A stretch of 19,393 nt of DNA from Deltaproteobacteria bacterium. GTDB lineage: Bacteria; Bdellovibrionota; UBA1018. This document shows positions 1 to 8,102 of this stretch, piece by piece; positions within the stretch are counted from its first letter, which is position 1; every line of letters starts with the position of its first letter. The DNA lies in NCBI GenBank assembly GCA_013286765.1, contig JABDFB010000040.1:1-19393 (forward strand). Direction: 5' to 3'. Both the position numbers and the translations under genes were made by a program. The notes below the pieces were generated by a model. It saw only the letters and a list, made by a program, of their open reading frames with translations, did not search any database and was not told the DNA's origin.

Positions 1-10
1 AGATAGGACA

Positions 11-2854
11 TTGGAGCATTTGGATCTATTTGTGCGTCGTCATATAGGTCCTCGTCAGGCAGAGATTCAAGAAATGGTCGAGTTTCTCGGGGTCGATTCT
101 CTCGAGCGGCTCACTTCTAATTTAATTCCAAAGGACATCCGTATTGCAAAGCCGCTCCAGCTCGGTTCGTGCAAGACCGAGACGGAAGGATTAGCGGAAC
201 TCAAGCAATTAGCAGAAAAAAATAAAGTTTATCGTTCTTTGATCGGGATGGGGTACTACGGAACTATTACTCCTGCAGTCATTTTGAGAAATATATTGGA
301 AAATCCCGGATGGTATACACAATATACGCCATACCAAGCTGAGATTGCACAAGGGCGCTTGGAGGCCTTGTTTAATTTTCAGACAATGATTGTTGATTTC
401 ACTGGTCTTCCCATTGCGAATGCTTCGCTCTTGGATGAAGCAACGGCAGCGGCTGAAGCGATGGCGATGTGTTTTGCTTTGAAGGAGAGGAATGCCAATC
501 AGGTGTTCTTTGTTTCAGAGACCTGTCATCCGCAGACGATCGAGGTGATTCGTACCAGGGCTGAGCCAATGGGAATTCGGGTCGTGGTGGGGAACCACGA
601 GAAATATGACTTTCAAGTGCCAACCTTTGGCGCATTGATTCAAAATCCTTCGACTGATGGAGTTGTTCATGACTTTACAGCATTTGTTTCGCATGCGCAT
701 GAAGCGGGAGCGCTTGTAGTCATGGCGGCGGACTTATTAAGTCTCACGCTTTTTAAATCGCCGGGCGAATTTGGCGCCGATATTGCGGTCGGAAGTGCGC
801 AACGCTTTGGGGTGTCTTTGGGCTACGGTGGCCCTCATGCAGCTTACTTGTCCACAAAAGATGAGTTTAAGCGCCTTATTCCTGGAAGAATAGTTGGTGC
901 TTCTAAAGATGTGGATGGAAAGACGGCATACCGGCTAGCACTTCAAACTCGGGAACAGCATATTCGGCGTGATAAGGCAACTAGTAACATTTGCACTTCG
1001 CAGGTTCTGCTTGCTGTTATGGCCTCTATGTACGCTGTGTATCATGGTCCTAACGGATTGAAAGGTATCGCTGAAAAAATTCAGAGGAGTGCGATGTATC
1101 TGAGGCAAGCATTGGAAGCCTTAGGGTATGAGACGGGGGGCCACGCAATCTTCGATACTCTGCGAGTGTCTGCTGGCGAAGAGAAGGCTAGATGCATTTT
1201 GAATGAGGCCAAATCCAGAAACTATAATTTTAGGGTGATCGATCCTGGAACATTAGGGATTTCGCTGGATGAGCAAACCGATGATCGAGAACTAAATGAA
1301 CTGATTGAAATTTTTTCAAGCCAATCTCAACGAAAGTCATCCTTGGATTTGGAACGGCTAAAGCAGAAACAAATCAGTGCCCCCAGTGGGTTACTCCGAA
1401 CAAACACTTATTTGACACAGAGTGTGTTTAACTCGTACCATTCTGAGACAGAGATGCTTCGGTATATTTTCCGATTACAATCAAAGGATTTGTCATTGGC
1501 CCAATCAATGATTCCATTGGGTTCGTGTACGATGAAATTAAATGCGACAAGTGAAATGATCCCAGTAACCTGGCCTAGTTTAAGCAATATTCATCCTTTC
1601 GCACCTCTAGATCAGACTCTGGGATATCAGGAACTTTTTAGGCAGCTGGAAAAGATGTTAGAGGAAATTACAGGATTTGCAGCCGCATCTTTGCAGCCGA
1701 ATGCTGGGTCGCAAGGCGAATATGCGGGTTTACTCGTAATTAGAAAATACCATCAAATGAAGGGGCAGAGTCACAGAAATATCTGTCTCATTCCAAAATC
1801 GGCTCATGGAACAAATCCTGCCAGTGCTGCTTTAGCAGGAATGCAAGTGGTAGTCGTCGAGTGTGACGAACAAGGCAATGTCGATTTGTCTGATCTAAAG
1901 AATAAAGCGAGTGAACATCGATCCGATTTGGCAGCATTAATGGTGACTTACCCATCCACTCATGGCGTTTTTGAAGAAAAAATTAGAGAAATCTGTTCGA
2001 TCGTTCATGAGAACGGCGGTCAAGTCTATATGGACGGCGCAAACATGAACGCACAGATCGGCTTGTGCCGACCTGGAGAATATGGTCCTGACGTTTGTCA
2101 TCTCAATTTGCATAAGACTTTTTGTATTCCTCATGGCGGCGGTGGGCCCGGTATGGGGCCTATTTTGGTAGCGAAGCATTTGGCGCCCTATTTGCCGGGG
2201 CATTCCGTTGTGAAGGGGGGAAATGAGCAGGCGATTGGTGCGGTTTCCGCGGCGCCTTGGGGTAGCTCAAATATTCTTCCGATTTCTTGGATGTATATCT
2301 CTATGATGGGCGCGTCGGGCTTAAAGCTCGCGACGGAAATCGCTATTCTCAGTGCTAACTATGTTGCGAAGAAACTCCAAGACCACTATCCGGTTTTGTA
2401 TAAAGGGCAGAATGGTTGGGTGGCCCACGAGTGTATATTTGACCTGAGGCAGTTTAAGCGGACGGCAAACATTGAAATAGAAGACGTTGCTAAGAGACTG
2501 ATGGATTATGGATTTCATGCTCCAACGATTTCTTTTCCTGTAGCCGGTACGATGATGGTTGAACCTACCGAAAGTGAATCCAAAGCCGAGTTAGATCGAT
2601 TTTGCGAAGCCATGATTCTGATTCGCGAAGAAATTCGCGAAATCGAAGAAGGAAGAATGAGCCGCGAAGACAATGTATTAAAGAATGCTCCGCATACGGC
2701 TCAGCAAATCGCAAAGTCGGAATGGAAGCATCCGTATAGTCGTGAAAAAGCGGTCTATCCAGCAGCTTGGTTGGTGGAGAATAAGTTTTGGCCAGGGGTG
2801 GGTAGGATTAATAATGTCTATGGCGACCGGAATCTAGTCTGCTCCTGTTCCTAG
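11..2854 (+). CDS. gcvP: Glycine dehydrogenase (decarboxylating), P-protein of the glycine cleavage system
   Basis: PLP enzyme that decarboxylates glycine and passes the aminomethyl group to the lipoyl arm of GcvH, in the cytoplasm. At 947 aa it has the full length of the single-chain P-protein (E. coli about 957), with both homologous halves. The N-terminus carries the RHIGP motif (residues 10-14). The PLP lysine is K702 in [18 protein letters not shown], the family hallmark with its glycine-rich loop. The first half has the [11 protein letters not shown] signature; the second half has [13 protein letters not shown] and [14 protein letters not shown]. The TTG at 11 is only a nominal start: the frame stays open to the window edge (bases 2-10) and family members usually have several more residues before RHIGP, so the true start may lie upstream. 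It converges on gcvH with 22 bases between the stops. It is not co-directional with gcvT and gcvH, which is less usual. Function is certain; the start is not. Confidence 0.96.
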   Translation: MEHLDLFVRRHIGPRQAEIQEMVEFLGVDSLERLTSNLIPKDIRIAKPLQLGSCKTETEGLAELKQLAEKNKVYRSLIGMGYYGTITPAVILRNILENPGWYTQYTPYQAEIAQGRLEALFNFQTMIVDFTGLPIANASLLDEATAAAEAMAMCFALKERNANQVFFVSETCHPQTIEVIRTRAEPMGIRVVVGNHEKYDFQVPTFGALIQNPSTDGVVHDFTAFVSHAHEAGALVVMAADLLSLTLFKSPGEFGADIAVGSAQRFGVSLGYGGPHAAYLSTKDEFKRLIPGRIVGASKDVDGKTAYRLALQTREQHIRRDKATSNICTSQVLLAVMASMYAVYHGPNGLKGIAEKIQRSAMYLRQALEALGYETGGHAIFDTLRVSAGEEKARCILNEAKSRNYNFRVIDPGTLGISLDEQTDDRELNELIEIFSSQSQRKSSLDLERLKQKQISAPSGLLRTNTYLTQSVFNSYHSETEMLRYIFRLQSKDLSLAQSMIPLGSCTMKLNATSEMIPVTWPSLSNIHPFAPLDQTLGYQELFRQLEKMLEEITGFAAASLQPNAGSQGEYAGLLVIRKYHQMKGQSHRNICLIPKSAHGTNPASAALAGMQVVVVECDEQGNVDLSDLKNKASEHRSDLAALMVTYPSTHGVFEEKIREICSIVHENGGQVYMDGANMNAQIGLCRPGEYGPDVCHLNLHKTFCIPHGGGGPGMGPILVAKHLAPYLPGHSVVKGGNEQAIGAVSAAPWGSSNILPISWMYISMMGASGLKLATEIAILSANYVAKKLQDHYPVLYKGQNGWVAHECIFDLRQFKRTANIEIEDVAKRLMDYGFHAPTISFPVAGTMMVEPTESESKAELDRFCEAMILIREEIREIEEGRMSREDNVLKNAPHTAQQIAKSEWKHPYSREKAVYPAAWLVENKFWPGVGRINNVYGDRNLVCSCS

Positions 2855-2876
2855 CCCCTGGCTTGTCTTTTGGTAT

Positions 2877-3272
2877 CTATTTGAGAGACTGAACGTATTT
2901 GGAATACGAATCTGCGCTCATGAGAGTGTCTACCTGCGCATCTGCCGCAGGGCCAGACACCTCAAGCTCAATGATCCAAGAATTCTCGTAGGGATCTGTA
3001 TTGATCTTTTCAGGCTGTTCAGTGAGTGCGGAGTTAACTTTCACAACTTTGCCATTTACAGGTGAAAAAAGGTCCGAGACAGCTTTGATACTCTCTACGA
3101 CACCAAAAGTGTCTCCAGATTTAAGCGTGCGACCTATTTGAGGGAGCTCTACGTAGACGATATCACCCAACGCCTGTTGTGCGTGATCCGTAATGCCAAC
3201 CAGAATATGATTACCCTGAACCTTTGCCCATTCGTGGTCTTTGGTATATTTCAAGTCTTTTGGAAAATTCAC
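2877..3272 (-). CDS. gcvH: Glycine cleavage system H protein (lipoyl carrier)
   Basis: Small lipoylated carrier that shuttles the aminomethyl intermediate from GcvP to GcvT and electrons to the L-protein. At 131 aa it is of normal length. The lipoyl-attachment lysine is K63 in FGVVESIKAVSDLFSP, with the family's typical HEWA motif near the N-terminus (residues 13-16) and the NTDPYENSWI-type C-terminal segment. The start is GTG at 3272, supported by a strong AGGAGGA Shine-Dalgarno at 3279-3285 (minus-strand reading) about six bases upstream. It is the last gene of the folD-gcvT-gcvH operon, 50 bases after gcvT. The lpd and lipoylation genes are not in the window. Confidence 0.97.
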   Translation of the reverse strand: MNFPKDLKYTKDHEWAKVQGNHILVGITDHAQQALGDIVYVELPQIGRTLKSGDTFGVVESIKAVSDLFSPVNGKVVKVNSALTEQPEKINTDPYENSWIIELEVSGPAADAQVDTLMSADSYSKYVQSLK

Positions 3273-3278
3273 GTTTTG

Positions 3279-3285
3279 TCCTCCT
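3279..3285 (-). promoter_or_regulatory. Strong ribosome binding site of gcvH
   Basis: Minus-strand AGGAGGA, six bases before the GTG at 3272. It decides the non-ATG start. It is the strongest Shine-Dalgarno in the operon: gcvT has only a weak GGATAAG-type site and folD none that is clear. Confidence 0.8.
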
Positions 3286-3322
3286 AAGCGGATCGGTTAG
3301 GCCAATTCATTCCATCGCTAAT

Positions 3323-4447
3323 CTAATAAGGTCTCTTATAAAATGGAGCAGCTACAACTTCACCTGGAATTTTTGTGCCTCGAACGTCGATGGTTAGCTT
3401 TGTTCCTACTTTGCTATGATTGATGGCCGTGTAGGCGATTGCAATGGGTTCTTTTAAACTGGGAGATTGCGTGCCGCTAGTAACAGCTCCAATGGGAGAT
3501 GTGCCTTCCGAATCGAAAACGACATAGTCGTGGCGTGGAATAGCTTTGCCGTGGAGTTTGATGCCGACTAGCTTTCGTGCAAGTCCTTTCTTTTGAATCT
3601 GTAATAGGGCGTCACGGCCCATGAAATCACCCTTATCCAGTTTAACTACCCAGCCCAAGCCGGCTTCCAAAGGGTGCGTTTCGTCGGTCAATTCATTTCC
3701 GTAGAGAGGGTATTTTACTTCGAGGCGTAAGGTATCTCGCGCTCCGAGCCCACAAGGTTTGAGTTGATAGGGTTTGCCTAGTTCGATGAGAGCCTGCCAC
3801 GTTTTCGGCCCTTCATTCCATGGAAGATAGATTTCAAATCCATCTTCGCCCGTATAACCTGTGCGCGCAATAATGGTGGGAATACGATCTAAAATCGTTC
3901 CCTCAGCAAACGCATAGGTTTCTATTTCATCTAATGGAAGCTTCGTAATCTTTTGCAGAATGGCGCTCGCGTTTCGACCTTGAATTGCGATTTGAGTAAA
4001 GGTGGCGCTCACATCTTTCAAGCTGAGATCCTTGTTAGCTGTGTCACCATGCATCCATTGCGACTGCACGGTTTTCATATGTTTGAAATCTTTTTCCGTA
4101 TTTGCTGCATTAACGACGACCAGAAAAAGATTTTGGGCGCGGCGATAGATGACGAGATCGTCGACGATGCCGCCAGAACTATGACACATTACGGTGTAAA
4201 GAGCTTGGCCGGGTTTAAGGCGGCGGACGTCATTGGTAACTAGAAAATTTAAAAAATTCTCAGCGGAATCACCACTGACTTCCACTTCGCCCATATGACT
4301 GACGTCGAAGAGACCTGCCGACGATCGGCACGCTAGATGCTCGTCTACGATACCTGTGTATTGGACAGGTAATTCCCAGCCACCAAAGTCTACCATGCGG
4401 CCATTGAGTTTGCAGTGTTCTTCAAAGAGTGCAGTTCTTCTTAGCAT
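3323..4447 (-). CDS. gcvT: Glycine cleavage system T protein (aminomethyltransferase)
   Basis: THF-dependent enzyme that takes the aminomethyl group from lipoyl-GcvH, releases ammonia and makes 5,10-methylene-THF. It is 374 aa, normal for the family. Seen: the N-terminal RRTALFEEH and DFGGWELPVQY segment, GLFDVSHMGE (residues 45-54), GGIVDDLVIYR (92-102), where D96 matches the conserved catalytic aspartate of the family, VVNAAN (111-116), RTGYTGEDGFEIY, GLGARDTLRLE, and the C-terminal FYKR. The ATG at 4447 lies seven bases after the folD stop, so translation is probably coupled with folD. Its product feeds the neighbouring FolD. Confidence 0.97.
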   Translation of the reverse strand: MLRRTALFEEHCKLNGRMVDFGGWELPVQYTGIVDEHLACRSSAGLFDVSHMGEVEVSGDSAENFLNFLVTNDVRRLKPGQALYTVMCHSSGGIVDDLVIYRRAQNLFLVVVNAANTEKDFKHMKTVQSQWMHGDTANKDLSLKDVSATFTQIAIQGRNASAILQKITKLPLDEIETYAFAEGTILDRIPTIIARTGYTGEDGFEIYLPWNEGPKTWQALIELGKPYQLKPCGLGARDTLRLEVKYPLYGNELTDETHPLEAGLGWVVKLDKGDFMGRDALLQIQKKGLARKLVGIKLHGKAIPRHDYVVFDSEGTSPIGAVTSGTQSPSLKEPIAIAYTAINHSKVGTKLTIDVRGTKIPGEVVAAPFYKRPY

Positions 4448-4454
4448 AAGGGTC

Positions 4455-5303
4455 TTATCCTGATCTGAATTCAGCGGCAGTGATCGTATTTTGCATCAAA
4501 ACGGCAATGGTCATCGGGCCCACCCCTCCGGGTACTGGAGTTATGGCAGAGGCCTTTTCAGCAACTTTATCAAAAACAACATCGCCGACCAGCTTGTTCT
4601 GAGCATTTCGGTGAATGCCGACGTCTATAACGACGGCGCCCGGGCGAATATAGGTATCGTCAATGAGTCCAGCTTTTCCGGCGGCGACTACTAGGATTTC
4701 AGCTTGCAACGTCATTTCTTTGAGATTCTCTGTTTTACTATGACATTGAAGAACGGTGGCGTCCTTCTGCAGGAGTAAGAGGTTCATAGGTTTGCCGACA
4801 ATGGAGCTACGTCCAATCACACAGGCCACTTTTCCTGCTGGATCAATTTTGTAATATGACAAAAGCGACATTATTCCTGTCGGGGTGCAAGGTTGTAAGC
4901 ATTTTAGTCCGAGCATGAGTCGTCCCGCATTAAGGGGATGAAATGCGTCTACATCCTTATCCGGGTGAATCCAGTAGAGGACTTCTTCTTCACGAAAAAT
5001 TTTGGGCAGTGGTCGTTGAATTAAAATACCATCGACAGAAGGATTTTGATTCAGGTCGTCTACGGCTTTTTGAACTTCCTGAGGCTGAACATTTTTGGGA
5101 AACTGCAGCGTCTGATGCTCAAAGCCTAGTTGTATAGCCGCTTGGCCCTTTTTTTGTGTGTAGATTACGCTTGCCGGATCTTCTCCGACTAACACGACGA
5201 CTAATTTTGGCTTACGATGGTAGTGTTCTCTAAACCGTTCCGCTCTGCCCAGAACAGAATTAAGAATGGCTTGAGCTACGGGTTTACCTGACAGAATGAT
5301 CAT
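4455..5303 (-). CDS. folD: Bifunctional methylene-THF dehydrogenase / methenyl-THF cyclohydrolase
   Basis: NADP-dependent oxidation of 5,10-methylene-THF to methenyl-THF and its hydrolysis to 10-formyl-THF, for purine and formyl-Met synthesis. It is 282 aa, normal. Seen: the catalytic YxxxK pair Y48/K52 in the segment VGEDPASVIYTQKKG, DGILIQRPLP, KDVDAFHPLNAGRL, PCTPTGI, the NADP-binding GRSSIVGKPMNLLL, and the C-terminal TPVPGGVGPMTIAVLMQNT. The ATG at 5303 has no convincing Shine-Dalgarno (only GAGA further up). It is the first gene of folD-gcvT-gcvH; pairing with the glycine cleavage genes makes sense because it consumes their product. The upstream side meets the palindromic element at 5341. 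Confidence 0.97.
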   Translation of the reverse strand: MIILSGKPVAQAILNSVLGRAERFREHYHRKPKLVVVLVGEDPASVIYTQKKGQAAIQLGFEHQTLQFPKNVQPQEVQKAVDDLNQNPSVDGILIQRPLPKIFREEEVLYWIHPDKDVDAFHPLNAGRLMLGLKCLQPCTPTGIMSLLSYYKIDPAGKVACVIGRSSIVGKPMNLLLLQKDATVLQCHSKTENLKEMTLQAEILVVAAGKAGLIDDTYIRPGAVVIDVGIHRNAQNKLVGDVVFDKVAEKASAITPVPGGVGPMTIAVLMQNTITAAEFRSG

Positions 5304-5313
5304 TTTGGTATTC

Positions 5314-5340
5314 TCTATACCGCGGAACTACGATTGGCAA
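5314..5340 (-). promoter_or_regulatory. Weak candidate housekeeping promoter for folD-gcvT-gcvH
   Basis: Read on the minus strand: TTGCCA (-35-like, five of six matches to TTGACA) at 5340-5335 and TATAGA (-10-like, four of six) at 5319-5314, with a 15-base spacer, shorter than the ideal 17. It lies just before folD and directly beside the palindromic element. No glycine riboswitch-like structure fits in the short leader. Suggestive only. Confidence 0.28.
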
Positions 5341-5521
5341 GCGGGATTCCCGCAGGATAGTAGCACACGCAGGGTCTTGAGAGAGCAGACGTCTTGTTTT
5401 TTCACAACTCTCGCCATCCTTGGCTGTTGTGAATCTCTCAAGACCCTGCGTGTGCTACTATCCTGCGGAATCTCTTCTGTACGAGCCACGGACTGTACTC
5501 CCGGCTTCGCCGGGAATCTCT
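5341..5521. repeat. Long nested palindromic intergenic element (34-bp perfect inverted repeat plus satellite hairpins)
   Basis: Main arms: 5351-5384 is the exact reverse complement of 5434-5467 (34 of 34). Pairing continues outward as GATTCC (5345-5350) against GGAATC (5467-5472) with one bulged base. Inside the 49-base loop is a second perfect inverted repeat, TTCACAAC (5401-5408) with GTTGTGAA (5426-5433), itself enclosing GCCA (5413-5416) and TGGC (5421-5424). Flanking hairpins are GCGGG-ATT-CCCGC (5341-5353) and CCCGGC-TTC-GCCGGG (5500-5514). GATTCCCG (5345-5352) also pairs with CGGGAATC (5511-5518), and GAATCTCT occurs three times on the right (5431, 5468, 5514). It lies upstream of both genes, so it cannot be a terminator for either. 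It is most likely a dispersed REP/MITE-type element; there is no transposase. Structure is certain, identity inferred. Confidence 0.85.
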
Positions 5522-5627
5522 GATTAGGTAGTAGGTAGAATTTTCCTGATATAAGGATATTTTTGCCGAGTTTTAAGGGGCGTGGCAAGGGTCTGCGAAA
5601 ATAAATTAAATAATAACAATATTATAT

Positions 5628-5654
5628 TTAAGTTTTATTTAGGCATGCCGATTG
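5628..5654 (+). promoter_or_regulatory. Sigma-28 (FliA) promoter of the flgF flagellar operon
   Basis: TTAAGTTT at 5628-5635 (seven of eight matches to the FliA -35 TAAAGTTT), a spacer of exactly 11 bases, and GCCGATTG at 5647-5654 (six of eight matches to the -10 GCCGATAA). Transcription should start near 5660, about 12 bases before the flgF ATG. A very AT-rich tract precedes the -35. Because flgM is in this operon, sigma-28 would drive synthesis of its own inhibitor. Confidence 0.7.
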
Positions 5655-5672
5655 CTTTAGTTTGACCTGAAT

Positions 5673-6584
5673 ATGTCAAATGGAATGTGGACGGCAGCTT
5701 CCGGAGCATCGGCCCAGGCGCAAAATCTTGATGTGATTGCTAATAATTTGGCGAACGCAGATACCCCTGCATACAAAAAAGACGTAACTACTTTTAAAGA
5801 ATATCTGGCAACAGTTGAGCGTGAGCAGGATCCCAAAGATATTCCCAGAGGACCAGTTAAAGACAAAGACTTCTACCCTCTCGATGGAAGGGACCAAGCG
5901 TTTGTCACAGTAGATGGAACTCACCATAGTTTTCATCAAGGACACTTTAGGCCTACGCGTTCGCAGCTTGACATCGCCCTTGACGGTCCTGGTTTTCTTG
6001 AGGTTAGTACTCCTTTTGGAGTGCGTTATACACGCCACGGAAGTTTAAAAGTTGGTTCAGATGGACGCTTAGTCACGATTGAAGGGTATCCTGTTTTGTC
6101 GACGCGAGGGAATGGTTTGTCTGGTGAATTAAATAATAGTAATATAAACAACAACGCAAACAATAATTCAACCGATGGTAATGCCAACAGTAATAGTGAA
6201 GCATCACAAGCGAATAATCAAGCAGATCTGACTTCGAGATTTATTAGTTTGAGAGACCGTGGATCCTATTTTTCTATTAACGATCAAGGCGAGATCTATG
6301 CAGGAGAGGATTTGGTTAGTAGAATTAATGTAGTGGAATTTAAAGATTTAAAGAAATTGAAGAAAACTGGGAATCAGATCTTTGATAATGCCGCGATAGA
6401 TAATAAAATGGTAGGGAGCCACACTGCTGTAAGACAAGGAGTGCTTGAAACCTCGAACGTCAATCCCATTGAAGAAATGACCAATATGATTAAGTCCAAT
6501 CGATTATTTGAACAAGATCTAAAATCCCTGAGAACGTACGGGGAGCTTCTCGGTAGAGAAGCCAACGATATCGGGAAATTATGA
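5673..6584 (+). CDS. flgF: Flagellar basal-body rod protein FlgF (with asparagine-rich insert)
   Basis: Proximal rod protein of the flagellar axial structure, exported by the flagellar type III system. At 303 aa it is longer than E. coli FlgF (about 250). Seen: the N-terminal rod signature WTAASGASAQAQNLDVIANN followed by LANADTPAYKKD, the central DGPGFLEVSTPFGVRYTRHGSL (FlgF/FlgG type), and the C-terminal QGVLETSNVNPIEEMTNMI coiled segment. The excess length comes mainly from an asparagine-rich stretch at residues 154-183 (14 Asn in 30), right after the GYPVL motif. The ATG at 5673 fits the family N-terminus; an in-frame ATG at 5685 would cut it. No Shine-Dalgarno is visible, and the predicted leader is only about 12 bases. 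First gene of the operon; its stop overlaps the flgG start by four bases (ATGA). FlgF is favoured over FlgG because the true FlgG follows. Confidence 0.92.
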   Translation: MSNGMWTAASGASAQAQNLDVIANNLANADTPAYKKDVTTFKEYLATVEREQDPKDIPRGPVKDKDFYPLDGRDQAFVTVDGTHHSFHQGHFRPTRSQLDIALDGPGFLEVSTPFGVRYTRHGSLKVGSDGRLVTIEGYPVLSTRGNGLSGELNNSNINNNANNNSTDGNANSNSEASQANNQADLTSRFISLRDRGSYFSINDQGEIYAGEDLVSRINVVEFKDLKKLKKTGNQIFDNAAIDNKMVGSHTAVRQGVLETSNVNPIEEMTNMIKSNRLFEQDLKSLRTYGELLGREANDIGKL

Positions 6585-7363
6585 TTAAAGCATTAACTAC
6601 AGCGGCCACGGGATTAGAGGCACAACAGGCCAAAATTGAGAATATTGCCAACGATTTGGCTAACGTGAACACCGACGGCTACAAGCGATCCAATACGGAA
6701 TTTCAAGAGCTCATGTATGAGACCATCAAAGAGCCCGGCGCCACTTTAGGGGCCGGAAGTCAAAGTCCAGTTGGAATTCAAATAGGACGGGGTGTAAAGG
6801 TCGGGTCTGCTCATAAGATTTTTGAACAGGGCCCAGCCAAGATGACTTATAATCCATACGATCTCATGATCGAAGGACCTGGCTTTTTGTCTGTAACGAC
6901 TCCACAGGGCGAAGTAGCTTATACACGAACAGGAGCCTTCCACGTGGATGCCCAGGGCATATTGCAACTCTCCAATGGAGCTAGATTGATTCCGCAAATT
7001 ATTATTCCTCGAAATGCCCTGAACGTGACGATCTCAAAATCTGGAGAAGTGAAAGCAACGATTGCCGGAGGCGAAGAAGCTATTCTCGGACAAATTCAAC
7101 TTGCGAGTTTTCAAAATGAGCAAGGTTTAATAGCTATGGGTGAAGGCATTTATAGATCTTCGGCTGCGAGTGGTCCACCGATCCAAGCAGTTCCGGGAGA
7201 AGCTGGGATGGGCAGTCTTCAACAAGGCGCTCTTGAAGGCTCCAACGTTAATGTCGCCAATAGCATGGTGGACATGATTTCAACGCAAAGAGCGTACGAG
7301 ATGGGCACAAAAGTTATGGGCGTCGCAGATAAGATGCTCGAGGCGACAGTCAATGTTAAATAA
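6581..7363 (+). CDS. flgG: Flagellar basal-body distal rod protein FlgG
   Basis: Distal rod subunit joining the rod to the hook through the P and L rings. It is 260 aa, the standard length. Seen: the N-terminal ALTTAATGLEAQQAKIENIA with LANVNTDGYKRS (D0 domain), GRGVKVGSAHKIFEQGP, DLMIEGPGFLSV with the nearby YTRTGAF, and the C-terminal LQQGALEGSNVNVANSMVDM with ISTQRAYEMGTKVM, the most diagnostic FlgG block. Overlaps flgF by four bases and flgA by eleven, so translation is probably coupled throughout. Confidence 0.98.
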   Translation: MIKALTTAATGLEAQQAKIENIANDLANVNTDGYKRSNTEFQELMYETIKEPGATLGAGSQSPVGIQIGRGVKVGSAHKIFEQGPAKMTYNPYDLMIEGPGFLSVTTPQGEVAYTRTGAFHVDAQGILQLSNGARLIPQIIIPRNALNVTISKSGEVKATIAGGEEAILGQIQLASFQNEQGLIAMGEGIYRSSAASGPPIQAVPGEAGMGSLQQGALEGSNVNVANSMVDMISTQRAYEMGTKVMGVADKMLEATVNVK

Positions 7364-8102
7364 ACCACGCTTTGGGACAGGCTCAGTTTTTTTGTCGGCT
7401 ATCTTTCTGGCTACCCTTCTTGCATCAAGCCCTCTGTTTGCACAAAAGCCTGACCCGGAAGTATCAAAGCACAGGTTATTGGCAGAGGCCTCTTTGAAAG
7501 TGCGATTAAAAAAGGAAATCTCCAGACTCTATCCGAATACGGACATTGAATTTCATGGAGGTATTCAGTGGGTCAAAGGAAATGGGGAGAGGGGAACAGG
7601 TTCCTTAGAAATTGTTAGAGACGACTTACATGGTACAGTCTATTTCTCAAATGCGGATTCGAATACATTGGCCTATTCCGAAGGAAGTTTGAGGTTTTCA
7701 GCTTGGATGACTGTCTGGATTCCAACCCGAAGAATATTGCCATTGGAACCTCTGATGCCATCTTTGTTCAATAAACAAAATATAGATGTTTCAACAGGGC
7801 AGGCAAGAGAAATGAAGGGCCTTCTTGTTTCCGATCATTTTGATATCACGGGTACTGAGGCAACTCAAACGATCATCGAGGGTCAACCGCTTATTTCGTC
7901 GGCGATTAGAAAAATTCCAGATATTCGAAAAGGGGATGCTATTCGAATCGAGCTAAAGTCCAAAGATATATCTTTAAGCACAGCTGGAATAGCGGAAGAG
8001 CCCGCCTACATTAATCAACAGCTACGCGTTATGACTCTAAAGAATAAGCGAGAACTAGTGGGCCGGCTACAACCCGGGGGAATTGTAGAGGTTAATCTTT
8101 GA
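7353..8102 (+). CDS. flgA: Flagellar P-ring assembly chaperone FlgA
   Basis: Periplasmic chaperone needed for FlgI to polymerise into the P ring. 249 aa. Residues 1-30 form a Sec signal peptide (basic start, hydrophobic core at about 11-28, likely cleavage after LFA30). The C-terminal half has the SAF/FlgA_C pattern, from ISSAIRKIPDIRKGDAIRIE through INQQLRVMTLKNKRELVGR and GGIVEVNL at the end. The N-terminal half is divergent. The ATG at 7353 lies within flgG and is preceded by GAGG at the right distance. Its place between flgG and flgH matches many other bacteria with an flgF-G-A-H-I order. Confidence 0.9.
   Translation: MLNKPRFGTGSVFLSAIFLATLLASSPLFAQKPDPEVSKHRLLAEASLKVRLKKEISRLYPNTDIEFHGGIQWVKGNGERGTGSLEIVRDDLHGTVYFSNADSNTLAYSEGSLRFSAWMTVWIPTRRILPLEPLMPSLFNKQNIDVSTGQAREMKGLLVSDHFDITGTEATQTIIEGQPLISSAIRKIPDIRKGDAIRIELKSKDISLSTAGIAEEPAYINQQLRVMTLKNKRELVGRLQPGGIVEVNL

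Larger units (their letters stand above)
5304..5672. other. Divergent intergenic region between folD and flgF
   Basis: 369 bases without a credible gene. From left to right it holds the possible folD promoter (5314-5340), a large nested palindromic element (5341-5521), a short direct repeat TAGGTAG x2 at about 5525-5538, an extremely AT-rich tract at about 5597-5641 that could act as an UP element, and the sigma-28 promoter of the flagellar operon (5628-5654). Open frames across 5296-5523 (plus) and 5328-5588 (minus) come from the palindrome being free of stops on both strands. They look like no known protein. Confidence 0.7.

Noticed and set aside
2853..2870. Possible terminator after gcvP (AGCC-CCT-GGCT followed by TGTCTTTT)
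   Set aside because: The stem is only four bp and overlaps the stop codon; too weak to annotate.
3953..4243. 96-codon plus-strand frame inside gcvT
   Set aside because: Antisense shadow of the gcvT coding sequence; no independent support.
5304..5340. Glycine riboswitch ahead of folD-gcvT-gcvH
   Set aside because: The leader is too short before the palindromic element, and no tandem aptamer-like conserved cores are visible.
5341..5521. CRISPR array or insertion sequence at the repeats
   Set aside because: The repeats are inverted, not regularly spaced direct repeats, and there is no cas or transposase coding in the window.
5296..5588. Overlapping open frames on both strands through the folD-flgF gap (75 and 86 codons)
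   Set aside because: They are produced by the palindrome, which encodes the same short peptide (SSTRRVL) on both strands. No ribosome site or family resemblance.
5583..5598. Sigma-54-like sequence TGGCAAGGGTCTGCGA upstream of flgF
   Set aside because: The GG and GC elements are 9 rather than 10 bases apart; sigma-54 spacing is strict, and a good sigma-28 site lies downstream.
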